NCBI GenBank assembly: GCA_037439685.1
Contig: JBBIVO010000015.1
Coordinates: 1-29,659 of the forward strand
From: JAGTRB01 sp037439685
Lineage (GTDB): Archaea; Thermoproteota; Bathyarchaeia; TCS64
DNA length: 29,659 nt
Reading direction: 5' to 3'
In this document: one piece after another, positions 22,551-29,465 of the stretch
How positions within the stretch are numbered: position 1 is the first letter of the stretch
Layout of the letters: the number at the start of each line of letters is the position of its first letter
Translations under genes and position numbers: made by a program
Notes under the pieces: generated by a model
What the model was told of the DNA's origin: nothing
What the model saw: the letters and a program-made list of their open reading frames with translations, nothing else
Database searches by the model: none

Positions 22551-23569
22551 ATGAAGCGGAAGATTTTGGTGGAGAGGCACCTCTCCCATGTGGAGATTGA
22601 GAGGCTGATTAGGGAGGAGAGGGAGAAGAGGTTCTTGGAGAGGCTCATCTTCATCAGGGACCTCTACGAGGGCGAGAGTGTGGAGAAGGCAGCGAGGAAG
22701 CTGGGGAGGGTCAAGCAGACAGGGTACAACTGGCTCGAGAGGTGGAACGCACGGAGCTTGGAAGGGCTGAGGCTCGACTTCAAAAAAGCGGGCAGGCCCC
22801 TAAGCTACCAGCTGAGGAGAGGAGGGAATTGGAGGAGATACTCAGGAGGAGGAATGACTGGACAACTAAGGAGGTGAGGAACCTGATCCTGGAGAGGTTC
22901 GGCGTCGACTACTCGCCAGACAGCATCAGCGGGATCCTCAGGTCCCTAGGGATGAGATACTGCAAACCATACCCCAAGGATTACAGGAGACCGGAAGACG
23001 CTGAGGAAAGGCTGAAAAAGAGTGTTGAAAAAGCCTTCGAAGAAGGGAAGAGGTTTATTCTGGGATTCATGGACGAATGTAACCCCCAGACGGCCTCAAA
23101 CACCCAAGGGGTCTGGTCCTTCAAGAAACCCGAGATCAGAAGGGACACAACCAAGTATGGGATTAACGCCTTCGGCTTCTACACTCCGGCAGGGGTGAGC
23201 CTAATCGGCTTCAAGGAGAACTCGAAGAAGGAGAGCGTCTGCGAGTTCCTGGAGGAGGTGAGGGGGAAGAACCCGGAGGGGAGTATCCTCATGATCCTGG
23301 ACAACTTCACCTCCCATAGGGCAAGAATGACGCAGGAGAAGGCTGGAGTTCTGGACATACGATTGGTCTACCTGCCGCCCTACTCGCCAGACCTGAACCC
23401 GATCGACCAGATCTGGAGAGGCGTGAAAAGGTGCATATCGACAGCCTTCTTCAGGACGAAGATCATCGAGGAAGCATACCACCAACTCTCCAAGAAGATA
23501 AGCTACGCCCAAGGCTGGATACAAAAGTTCCTACCAGAACAGTCCAAAGAATCTTACCGAATACTATAA
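22551..23569 (+). CDS. IS630-family transposase, two frames joined by a -1 frameshift
   Basis: The first frame starts at ATG 22551 and encodes a helix-turn-helix domain (VEKAARKLGRVKQTGYNWLERW). It can pass into the -1 frame at an A6 run (22782-22787) within CTTCAAAAAAGCG, after which the protein continues SGQAPKLPAEERRELEEIL, the normal IS630 linker. The rest is the catalytic domain: ILGFMDECN (first Asp), SILMILDNFTSHRA (second Asp) and YSPDLNPIDQIWRGVKR. The third acidic residue is Asp where IS630 usually has Glu. The fused product has about 339 residues, a normal length. The stop TAA at 23567-23569 is formed by the TA target duplication plus the next target base. The frames are otherwise intact, so production by frameshifting is plausible. 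Confidence 0.88.
23536..23566. repeat. Right terminal inverted repeat of the IS630 element
   Basis: This is the counterpart of the left repeat, read on the minus strand as TAGTATTCGGTAA-GATTCTT-TGGACTGT. It overlaps the last ten codons of the transposase, so protein and terminal repeat share sequence. Confidence 0.9.
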
Positions 23570-23786
23570 ATGCTTCTTCAGGATCTCTGATCCAAACGGC
23601 GATATCCACATCCCTGAACTCTTCTAGCTCGACGAAGCTTCCATGAACGTAAGCGAAGATCAGGTCTTCCACGCGCATCAACTCCTCCCCCAGCCTATCG
23701 AGTAGGATCTTCTTCTCACCAGAAGATAATCTATGGAGCTTAAACTCAAACTTAACAAGCTCCTCACTCATCTTTTCGCCCCTCAT
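23568..23786 (-). pseudogene. MntA-like antitoxin, N-terminal half with the nucleotidyltransferase motif
   Basis: This is the N-terminal half of the split MNT antitoxin. It carries the nucleotidyltransferase motif GSX10DXD as HGSFVELEEFRDVDIAVW (Gly49-Ser50, Asp59, Asp61). Active MntA antitoxins use it to AMPylate the HEPN toxin. Residue 73 (Phe) ends at the IS630 target duplication. Beyond it the frame runs into the element. The start is ATG 23786, or ATG 23771 five codons on, the latter overlapping the hepT stop as in coupled HEPN-MNT pairs. Without the C-terminal half it should be non-functional. Confidence 0.85.
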
Positions 23787-24191
23787 GAAACCTCCTCACA
23801 CGCATTATAAACTCCTCGAAGTCCCTTAAGCCTTGCTTGATCGAGTCATAAACCCTCTCGTCTACAACCTCCCAGTATCTATGGACGAGCAGGTTTCTGA
23901 GCCTCGCAGCTGAGGCAAGCTTAGAAGCTAAATCCTATGGAAGAACGCCTCTTGCTCCAAGCCTAGAGAAGCAGTCAGGGTAACTTTCAGCCCTCTCATT
24001 GAATATGCTTGATAGAGTTTGCATGCATATGCTAGCTGCAGCCTCAACAAGCTGAATCAATAGATACCTCATCGAGAGCCTTTCGTGGATAGTTAATCAT
24101 AGAATTTCCTTGCCGAAAGCTATTTAAGAAGCCGTAGAGCCTCATTAACCTCCCTAATCCCAGCCTCCATAAGATCCGAATTAAACCTCAT
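23764..24191 (-). pseudogene. HepT-like HEPN toxin, inactivated by two stops and a frameshift
   Basis: The frame reads MEAGIREVNEALRLLK, then a TAG (24122-24120), then LSARKFYD, then a one-base deletion near 24091-24098, after which it continues LTIHERLSMRYLLIQLVEAA, FNERAESYPDCFSRLGARG, VLP, a second TAG (23937-23935), DLASKLASAARLRNLLVHRYWE and KQGLRDFEEFIMRVRRF. RNLLVH is the Rx4H motif of HEPN RNases, still intact. The layout toxin-then-antitoxin with a short overlap is the usual hepT-mntA order. Three independent lesions show long decay, in contrast with the antitoxin, whose only lesion is the IS630 insertion. A start at ATG 24191 (MRFNSDL) is assumed, and ATG at about 24170 is also possible. 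Confidence 0.82.
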
Positions 24192-24300
24192 GACTACACT
24201 TAAATTGTTAGCTTCACCGATAAACTTTACCTCCGATGTCAAGAATCATCACCCCTTAAGATGATACGATAAGGATCGCCCATGGACACCTTGGGCTGCT

Positions 24301-24330
24301 GGTTCTATACATATATCCGCGTATAGAACC
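24301..24330. repeat. Perfect 10-bp inverted repeat, possible 3' hairpin of the DUF89 gene
   Basis: GGTTCTATAC (24301-24310) pairs perfectly with GTATAGAACC (24321-24330) around a 10-nt loop. It lies 36-65 nt beyond the stop of the minus-strand DUF89 gene and so could end or protect its transcript, although no U tract follows. It also marks the edge of the decay island, so it may instead be a leftover of a mobile element. Confidence 0.4.
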
Positions 24331-24365
24331 CTCGAAAGGGGATGATTTTGGGTTGCTCCAGGGCT

Positions 24366-25280
24366 TTAGAGCCTCCACCCCTCTGGGACCAGCATCGCGA
24401 TGTTCTTCTCGAGGGGGGCCCTTAATGAGGAGGCCACCGGCTCGCACTTCGTCCTGAGGAGGAAGAGGGTTGGGTGNNNNNNNNNNNNNNNNNNNNNNNC
24501 CCCCTCCTCGGTGAGGGTCTCCCAGTTGGCCATCCCCTTTGCCAGTATGAGGTCGGCCTCTCTAAAGGCCTCCCTGAACCCTTCAGAGACCTCTTCGAGG
24601 TTGATGCCTATGGCGTCCGACCCTGTCTCCAAGACCTCGTCGGCCTCCTCGGTCATCCCCGTGGCTATGGCATCCTCCATGAGGGCGTCGTTGAGGGCTG
24701 GACCCCCCTTAACCGCCACGACGACCCTGCATCCCANNNNNNNNNNNNNNNNNNNNNNNNNNNNNNNNNNNNNNNNGAGGGCTATCTCCCCAGCGTTATC
24801 TGCGAGGAGGAGCACCTCAACCCCAGGCCCCAGCAGCCTCCTGAAGGCCTCCGTATCATCTATGTAGAGACCCTCAGCCTCCAGCATATCCAGAACCTCG
24901 TTTATATCGTGGCTGTGCCCGGGGACATCGTACTCTATCATGTTTCCGATGCTGGAGATCCTTAGGGCCGTCCTTAGGCGCTCGCCTTCAGGCTTCGCCT
25001 CAACATACCCCTCAAGGGTTGGAAGGAGTCTTAGGGCCTCCTCATCGGCCCTCCTCTTCATCTCCCTATAGGGGTCGTCGCAGCCCGTCAGCCTCCTTAT
25101 GATCCTGTCCCTCTCAGCCCCGATCCTGGAGGGGACGGCGTCGGGGCTGAACTCATCGGCCAAGAGCTGAAGGAGGCCTCGAACCGCCTCTAGGCGGAGC
25201 CTCTCATCCTCCGTAGCCCTCAATATCTCCATGTAGCCCCTGTGCATCAGGCAGTATCCGCAGCGGGGCGCAACCTTCAT
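24366..25280 (-). CDS. DUF89 / ARMT1-like metal-dependent phosphatase
   Basis: DUF89 proteins are metal-dependent phosphatases thought to remove damaged phosphometabolites. The 304-residue protein is the archaeal form, with CGYC near the N-terminus (residues 8-11), the metal-site Asp-Asn in LLADNAGEIAL, VVAVKGGPALNDA (the substrate loop) and ILAKGMANWETL, then a C-terminal LLRTKCEPVASSL. Two N runs (24477-24499 and 24737-24776) hide about 8 and 14 residues, but the frame and family sequence continue across both. The start ATG at 25280 gives the usual short N-terminus before CGYC. It is divergent from the THUMP gene across 56 bp. Confidence 0.88.
   Translation of the reverse strand: MKVAPRCGYCLMHRGYMEILRATEDERLRLEAVRGLLQLLADEFSPDAVPSRIGAERDRIIRRLTGCDDPYREMKRRADEEALRLLPTLEGYVEAKPEGERLRTALRISSIGNMIEYDVPGHSHDINEVLDMLEAEGLYIDDTEAFRRLLGPGVEVLLLADNAGEIALXXXXXXXXXXXXXXGCRVVVAVKGGPALNDALMEDAIATGMTEEADEVLETGSDAIGINLEEVSEGFREAFREADLILAKGMANWETLTEEGXXXXXXXXHPTLFLLRTKCEPVASSLRAPLEKNIAMLVPEGWRL
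24477..24499. other. Assembly gap, 23 N, in the DUF89 gene
   Basis: Twenty-three unknown bases near the 3' end of the DUF89 gene. The frame is the same before and after. Confidence 0.95.
24737..24776. other. Assembly gap, 40 N, in the DUF89 gene
   Basis: Forty unknown bases just after the metal-site segment ADNAGE. About 14 residues are hidden, the number the family would predict between this motif and GCRVVVAV. Confidence 0.95.
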
Positions 25281-25336
25281 AGGATTCTAGAGAGGGGGAG
25301 ATACGATAATATAAGCTTGAACCCTGATCTTCTCAG

Positions 25337-25885
25337 ATGGTCTCCCTGATCTCCGTTTTCAACCTTATAGCTACCACGGCTAGGGGGTTGGAGAGCGAGG
25401 CTTCAAGCGAGCTCTGGATGCTCTTGAGGGAGGTGGGGGATGGGAGACCAAGCGTGGGCCACTCCCCCGTCAGGGGCCTCATCCTGGCAAGGACCTCCCT
25501 AGACCCGTTGGAGGCCGTGAGGCTCCTCGGGGAGGAGTTGAGGAGGAGGCCAGGCGACTTCAGATATCTCCTGAGGGTGATCCCCATAGAGTCGGTAGTT
25601 CCAACCGAGCTAGATAGGATCGTGGAGGCCGCCCGCCAACTGGCCTCCAGGATTGGGGAGGAAGAGTCCTACAGGATAACCGTCGAGAAGAGGAGGACGG
25701 GACTTGGGAGTAGGGAGGCGATAGAGGCGGTGGCGTCGGGGATCAGCAGGAAGGTTGACCTTGAGAGCCCCGGCTGGATAGTATTGATCGAGATCGTGGG
25801 GAGATATACTGGGGTCTCAGTATTGCGCCCGAGGTCCCTTTTGAATGTGCAGAGGGTGAAGGCCGAGCTATCGGCGGATGGCTAG
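25337..25885 (+). CDS. THUMP domain protein, Tan1-like
   Basis: The protein has 182 residues with a THUMP RNA-binding domain in the C-terminal half: YRITVEKRRTGLGSREAIEA, KVDLESPGWIVLIEIVGRYT and GVSVL. The N-terminal half (NLIATTARGLESEASSELW) also fits stand-alone archaeal THUMP proteins related to yeast Tan1, the tRNA-binding partner in N4-acetylcytidine formation. There is no catalytic domain, so it would act as an adaptor. Its last 18 bp overlap the convergent Cgi121 gene, another tRNA-modification factor. The ATG at 25337 is preceded by the divergent promoter region shared with the DUF89 gene. Confidence 0.85.
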   Translation: MVSLISVFNLIATTARGLESEASSELWMLLREVGDGRPSVGHSPVRGLILARTSLDPLEAVRLLGEELRRRPGDFRYLLRVIPIESVVPTELDRIVEAARQLASRIGEEESYRITVEKRRTGLGSREAIEAVASGISRKVDLESPGWIVLIEIVGRYTGVSVLRPRSLLNVQRVKAELSADG

Positions 25886-26428
25886 GAGGGCCCCCCTCTC
25901 GATTATGAGGCTGGTCAAGGCCTCGGCGGGGCTTCCACCCACGGCTTGGAGCTCCTCCTCGGAGACCTGATAAACCTCCATAAGGGTTCTGAGCTTCTCA
26001 TCGTCTACTAGGAGCACCGAGTCGTCCTCCTCGCCCAACAGCCTGGAGGCCCTCTCGTAGCACCTCTCTGCCTCCTCCTCTTCCGAGGACATGACGAGGA
26101 GCGCGAGGCTCCTCGTCGAGCTGGATACGCCCAGCACCCCCAGGGCCCTGGAGATCTGGTCATCGCATGAGGCGTAGAGGAGGACCTCCATGGCCAGGCT
26201 CCTGGAATGGGCCCTCCCAGCCTTGAAGGCCTTTAGGGCGTTCACCGCCGCCATGTGGAGGTGCTCCCAGCCCGCAACCCTCCCCCCGTCGAAGAGCTGA
26301 TGGGTGCATGGGGTCGCCTCCTCCCCCACCCTCCTCAGGAGGTCCTCCACATCGTCGTGCTGAACAATCCTGAAGCCTCCGACTATCAGAGACCAGCCAA
26401 GGTCCCTGATCCTAGCCCTGTGAGCCAT
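25868..26428 (-). CDS. cgi121: KEOPS complex subunit Cgi121
   Basis: Cgi121 is the KEOPS subunit that binds the tRNA CCA end and the Bud32 kinase in t6A synthesis. The 186-residue protein shows HQLFDGGRVAGWEHLHMAAV (about 43-62), NALKAFKAGRAHSRSLAMEV and LLYASCDDQISRALGVLGVS, the conserved helices with the QIS.A...GV motif of the family. It follows the iron-sulfur flavoprotein gene on the same strand with a 17-bp overlap, so the two share a transcript, and it overlaps the THUMP gene tail-to-tail by 18 bp. With Pcc1 at 862-1131 it is the second KEOPS subunit in this window. Confidence 0.85.
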   Translation of the reverse strand: MAHRARIRDLGWSLIVGGFRIVQHDDVEDLLRRVGEEATPCTHQLFDGGRVAGWEHLHMAAVNALKAFKAGRAHSRSLAMEVLLYASCDDQISRALGVLGVSSSTRSLALLVMSSEEEEAERCYERASRLLGEEDDSVLLVDDEKLRTLMEVYQVSEEELQAVGGSPAEALTSLIIERGALLAIRR

Positions 26429-27059
26429 GGCCCAGCCTCTCAGATCCCAGTTTTATGGCCGTGGCTATCCTCGCAACCCTCTTTCCCACCTCCCTGGCGT
26501 TGGAGGTGGCTATCCTGTCCTCGTCAGCCCCCCTCCAGCCCGCCTCCCCCTGGAGGGATGCGACCCCGAAATGGCCTGAGGTTAAGGGGTCTCCGCATCC
26601 TCCCACCACTATCATGCCGTGGACGAGGGCGAAGTGGATCATCGCCTCCACCACCCTCTCCCCACCTCCATGGCGTAGGCCTGAGACCGAGAGGGCTGAG
26701 GCCACCTTCCCCCCGAGCCTGTGGCCGCTCATCTTCAGGGGCCTCGTCCTGTCCATCATGTTCTTCATCAGGCCTGGGACGGCGCCGAAGTAGCTCGGGG
26801 CCGCCAGGATGAGGGCGTCGGCCTTGAGAAGCCTCTCCTGGATCCCTCCCATCTCGTCCTCGGAGTCCAAGGGGCAGGGCCTCCCCCTCACGCACACGTT
26901 GCATCCATCGCATGGGAGGATCCTATACTCCGATAGGCTGACCAGCTCCGCCTCGGCCCCCTCCTCCATTGCGGCCTCTAATGCAGCCCTCAAGAGGAGT
27001 TCGGTGTTCTTACCCCTTCTAGGGGAGCCTGAGACGCCTAGAACCCTAACCTGCACCAT
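26412..27059 (-). CDS. Iron-sulfur flavoprotein / NADPH-dependent FMN reductase family
   Basis: The 215-residue protein has a flavodoxin-like fold with the FMN phosphate loop GSPRRGKNTE (11-20) and APSYFGAVPGLMKNMMDR. Between them is a compact cysteine motif, Cys50-x2-Cys53-x2-Cys56-x5-Cys62 (CDGCNVCVRGRPC), matching the [4Fe-4S] site of the archaeal Isf iron-sulfur flavoproteins, which pass electrons from ferredoxin and can reduce O2 or peroxide. It starts at ATG 27059 and overlaps cgi121 by 17 bp at its 3' end. The acceptor is unknown. Pairing with a KEOPS subunit is probably transcriptional convenience. Confidence 0.87.
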   Translation of the reverse strand: MVQVRVLGVSGSPRRGKNTELLLRAALEAAMEEGAEAELVSLSEYRILPCDGCNVCVRGRPCPLDSEDEMGGIQERLLKADALILAAPSYFGAVPGLMKNMMDRTRPLKMSGHRLGGKVASALSVSGLRHGGGERVVEAMIHFALVHGMIVVGGCGDPLTSGHFGVASLQGEAGWRGADEDRIATSNAREVGKRVARIATAIKLGSERLGHGSQG

Positions 27060-27156
27060 CCCAACTAAGAGTATGCCAACCCTTAAAGCCGTTATCGTCC
27101 CAAAAAATGGTGGAGGGCTTCAAAACTCTTAATATTCGGTTAGTGAAGTCAACCCC

Positions 27157-28050
27157 ATGGCTCCATCTATGAGGCTTGGGGTCTCCAAGCTCCCCTACAC
27201 CGGCTCCCCCTACGGCCCTGAGCTCTCTCAAGGGCCTGAGATGATGGAGAGGGGCTTGAGGGAACTCGCCTCCTCAAAGGGGGTTCCGGTCGAAGAGGCT
27301 GGGTCCGCGATGCTCACGGCTGAGGAGGAGGGCGAGTATGGGGCGTGGCACCGCCTGGGGCTGGCCTCCCGCCACCTGGGAACCCTCATAGCCGGTCAGA
27401 GGGGGAGGGACCTCTTCCCAGTAGCCCTCCTCTCCAACTGCAGCGGGTTGATGGGGGTCCTCGGAGGCCTCCAAAGGTCTGGCAAGAGGCCCTTAAGGGT
27501 TGGATTGGTCTACTGCGACGCCCACGCCGACTTCAACACCCCCGAGACCACCCTAAGCGGAATGCTGGGTGGGATGCCGGTGGCCATATCGACCGGGCTG
27601 TGCCTCTCAAGGCTCAGGATGATCTGCGGCCTAGACCCAGCCCTCCCATCAAGGTATGTGGTGATGGTTGGGGTCAGGGATGTCGACCCCCTCGAGAGGG
27701 AGCTGTTGGACCGGAGCGAGGTGGCTCACATATCGGTGGAGGAGGTTAAGGAGGCCTCTCTAAGCATAGACCTCGAGGTTGAGAGGCTGGAGGGGTTGAC
27801 TGATCTCATCTATCTCCATGTGGACCTCGACGTTCTAGATCCCATAGAGGTGGAGGGCCACAGGTTCAGGGTTGAGGGGGGACCCTCGAGCACCGAGCTT
27901 TCGAAGGCCCTCTCCATGGTCTTCGAACATCCGAAGGTGGCTGCCTTCGGCATCGCATCCTACCCTGATGGGGGTGGGGAGGCAACCCTGCAGGCCGTGA
28001 AGAACCTCCTCGATGGGGTTCTAGATGGGCTGGAGAGGAGGGCTAGATGA
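27157..28050 (+). CDS. Arginase/agmatinase-fold (ureohydrolase family) protein
   Basis: The 297-residue protein has the ureohydrolase fold: YCDAHADFNTPE (metal ligands DAHAD, about 125-130), LYLHVDLDVLDP-like segment (IYLHVDLDVLDPIEVEG, the DxDxxDP site) and a C-terminal SKALSMVFEHPKVAAFGIASY. These dimanganese enzymes hydrolyse guanidino compounds. The first metal-binding His of the canonical GGDHS motif is missing; that position reads LLSNCSGLMG. Related arginase-fold proteins with NC at this spot exist, and their substrates are unclear. The ATG at 27157, or 27169 (MRLGVSKLP), is the start. It converges on the FAD oxidoreductase gene with 8 bp of overlap. Confidence 0.8.
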   Translation: MAPSMRLGVSKLPYTGSPYGPELSQGPEMMERGLRELASSKGVPVEEAGSAMLTAEEEGEYGAWHRLGLASRHLGTLIAGQRGRDLFPVALLSNCSGLMGVLGGLQRSGKRPLRVGLVYCDAHADFNTPETTLSGMLGGMPVAISTGLCLSRLRMICGLDPALPSRYVVMVGVRDVDPLERELLDRSEVAHISVEEVKEASLSIDLEVERLEGLTDLIYLHVDLDVLDPIEVEGHRFRVEGGPSSTELSKALSMVFEHPKVAAFGIASYPDGGGEATLQAVKNLLDGVLDGLERRAR

Positions 28051-29332
28051 CGAGGGTCTCCCTCTCCACGTTTCGCCTCTCAATCCCAATATCTGAGACC
28101 CTGAACCTCCTCCCCCCGTAGAGCTCCGCCTCCTCCTCGCCTGAGTAGAGGGCCGTGGCTATCCTTCCAAGGGCGTCGCACTTCATTATGCCGCTCCCGC
28201 TCGCGGCCCCAACATAGATCAGCCCCGGGGCCAATGCCTCCACTACGGGCGTCTGGTCCAGGCTGTTTATCGAGTACTGTCCGGCCCACATGTTCACGGG
28301 CCTCAGGTCCCTGAAGCATGGGAAGTACTTCACGAGGACGTGGTAGATGTTGTTGATGTAGTAGTCCTCCTCCGGCTGGGGGTCCTCCTCCAATCCGAAC
28401 CTCCTCCCTAGGTTGTCTGCGCAGCCGAGCCAGACGCTTCCCTCCGTCAGCTCCGGCTTGAAGTATATCCCTGCCTTTGGGAGGATGGTGAAGGGCAGGA
28501 CCCCATACTCGTTCAGGCCCTTCGCCTCGAATATCCCCCTGAGCTTGGGGTCCTTGAAGGCGAATATCTGCCTCTTCTTAGCCCTCATGAAGGGGTCGAG
28601 CCCTATGGGCTCGAGGAGCCTCTCAGACCAGACGCCGGCCGCCACCACGGTGGTCTCGGCCCTCACCTCTCCTCTGCTCGTCTCAGCCCCAGCTACTCGG
28701 GCCTCCTGCCAGACGAAGGGCTCCCCTGGGAGGCCCAGCTCCACCTCTGGCTTGAGGAGGAGCCTCCTGACCTCAACCCCATACCTCACCTCACCGCCCA
28801 GCCTTAGGAACATCTCCTCATAGCACCTGACCAGGGAGTCGGCGTCGATGCTGCCGCACTTCCTCCCGAGGACCCCCGCCTTAACGGGCTGGAGGCCCAG
28901 GAGCTCGGCCTCCTCATCCCCCACAAAATCGAGTTTCAGCTCCGGGATCCTCTCAGCGATCTCATCCCTCCCCAAGACTTGGAACTCGACCCCCCTAGAC
29001 CTGATCATCTCCAGAGCCCCCGAGAGGCGGCCATACTGCCTCTCGCTGAAGAGCCAGAGGTAGCCGATCCTGGCCAGCTTCAGGTCGTATCCCAGCTCCT
29101 CCTGGAGGTGGATGAACCAGTCGATGGTCGAGTCGGCGAGGAGATAGTTCGTCCTGGAGCCGAAGAGGTTCCTGAAGGCCCCCTCACTCTTGGCGCTGTT
29201 ACCTTGACCAGGCCCCCCAAACCTCTCCACCACCACAACCCTCTTCTCAGGATTCCTAACCTTAAGGTGATAAGCTGAGCTTAGGCCCAATATTCCAGCG
29301 CCTATGATCAAGATATCGCAATCCAAGCTCAT
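28043..29332 (-). CDS. FAD-dependent oxidoreductase (DAO / glycine oxidase-like family)
   Basis: The product is a 429-residue flavoprotein of the D-amino acid oxidase superfamily (DadA, GlpD, sarcosine oxidase relatives). It has the dinucleotide-binding motif IIGAGILGLSSAYHL at residues 9-23, then VVVVERF, a conserved AKSEGAFRNL loop, the second Gly-rich TTVVAAGVWSERLL and the C-terminal FAD-contact region YSINSLDQTPVVEALAPGLIYVGAASGSGIM. It would oxidise an amine or hydroxy acid and pass electrons to an unknown acceptor. The start is ATG 29332, preceded directly by an in-frame GTG at 29335. Its 3' end overlaps the convergent arginase-fold gene by 8 bp. Substrate and partner are unknown. Confidence 0.85.
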   Translation of the reverse strand: MSLDCDILIIGAGILGLSSAYHLKVRNPEKRVVVVERFGGPGQGNSAKSEGAFRNLFGSRTNYLLADSTIDWFIHLQEELGYDLKLARIGYLWLFSERQYGRLSGALEMIRSRGVEFQVLGRDEIAERIPELKLDFVGDEEAELLGLQPVKAGVLGRKCGSIDADSLVRCYEEMFLRLGGEVRYGVEVRRLLLKPEVELGLPGEPFVWQEARVAGAETSRGEVRAETTVVAAGVWSERLLEPIGLDPFMRAKKRQIFAFKDPKLRGIFEAKGLNEYGVLPFTILPKAGIYFKPELTEGSVWLGCADNLGRRFGLEEDPQPEEDYYINNIYHVLVKYFPCFRDLRPVNMWAGQYSINSLDQTPVVEALAPGLIYVGAASGSGIMKCDALGRIATALYSGEEEAELYGGRRFRVSDIGIERRNVERETLVI

Positions 29333-29465
29333 CACCTAATTAGTCTTAAGATGCTCCTTTTAACATTAATGAGTTGGCCAACCCTTAAATAAACTCATAT
29401 TTCTCATTGCGTTGTTATTTTCTCGATGCAATGTTAGATAAAGATGGTTGCAGTAACAAAAATGA

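Larger units (their letters stand above)
22506..23566 (+). mobile_element. IS630-family insertion sequence, 1061 bp
   Basis: The element is bounded by terminal inverted repeats beginning TAGTATTCGGTAA and flanked by TA duplications at 22504-22505 and 23567-23568, the target preference of the IS630/Tc1/mariner superfamily. Length and content (one transposase in two overlapping frames with a DDE-fold domain) fit IS630. It is inserted into the mntA-like antitoxin gene in the opposite orientation. The ends, the target duplication and the target gene's frame are all undamaged, which points to a recent insertion and possibly an element still able to move. Confidence 0.92.

Noticed and set aside
23935..24122. 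In-frame TAG codons in the HEPN toxin read as pyrrolysine
   Set aside because: A one-base deletion lies between the two TAGs, the positions normally hold ordinary residues, and no pylT or PylS is visible. Decay explains all three lesions.
26255..26936. Several long open frames opposite the Cgi121 and flavoprotein genes
   Set aside because: They are Pro/Arg/Ser-rich shadows produced by the high-G+C antisense strand of clear genes.
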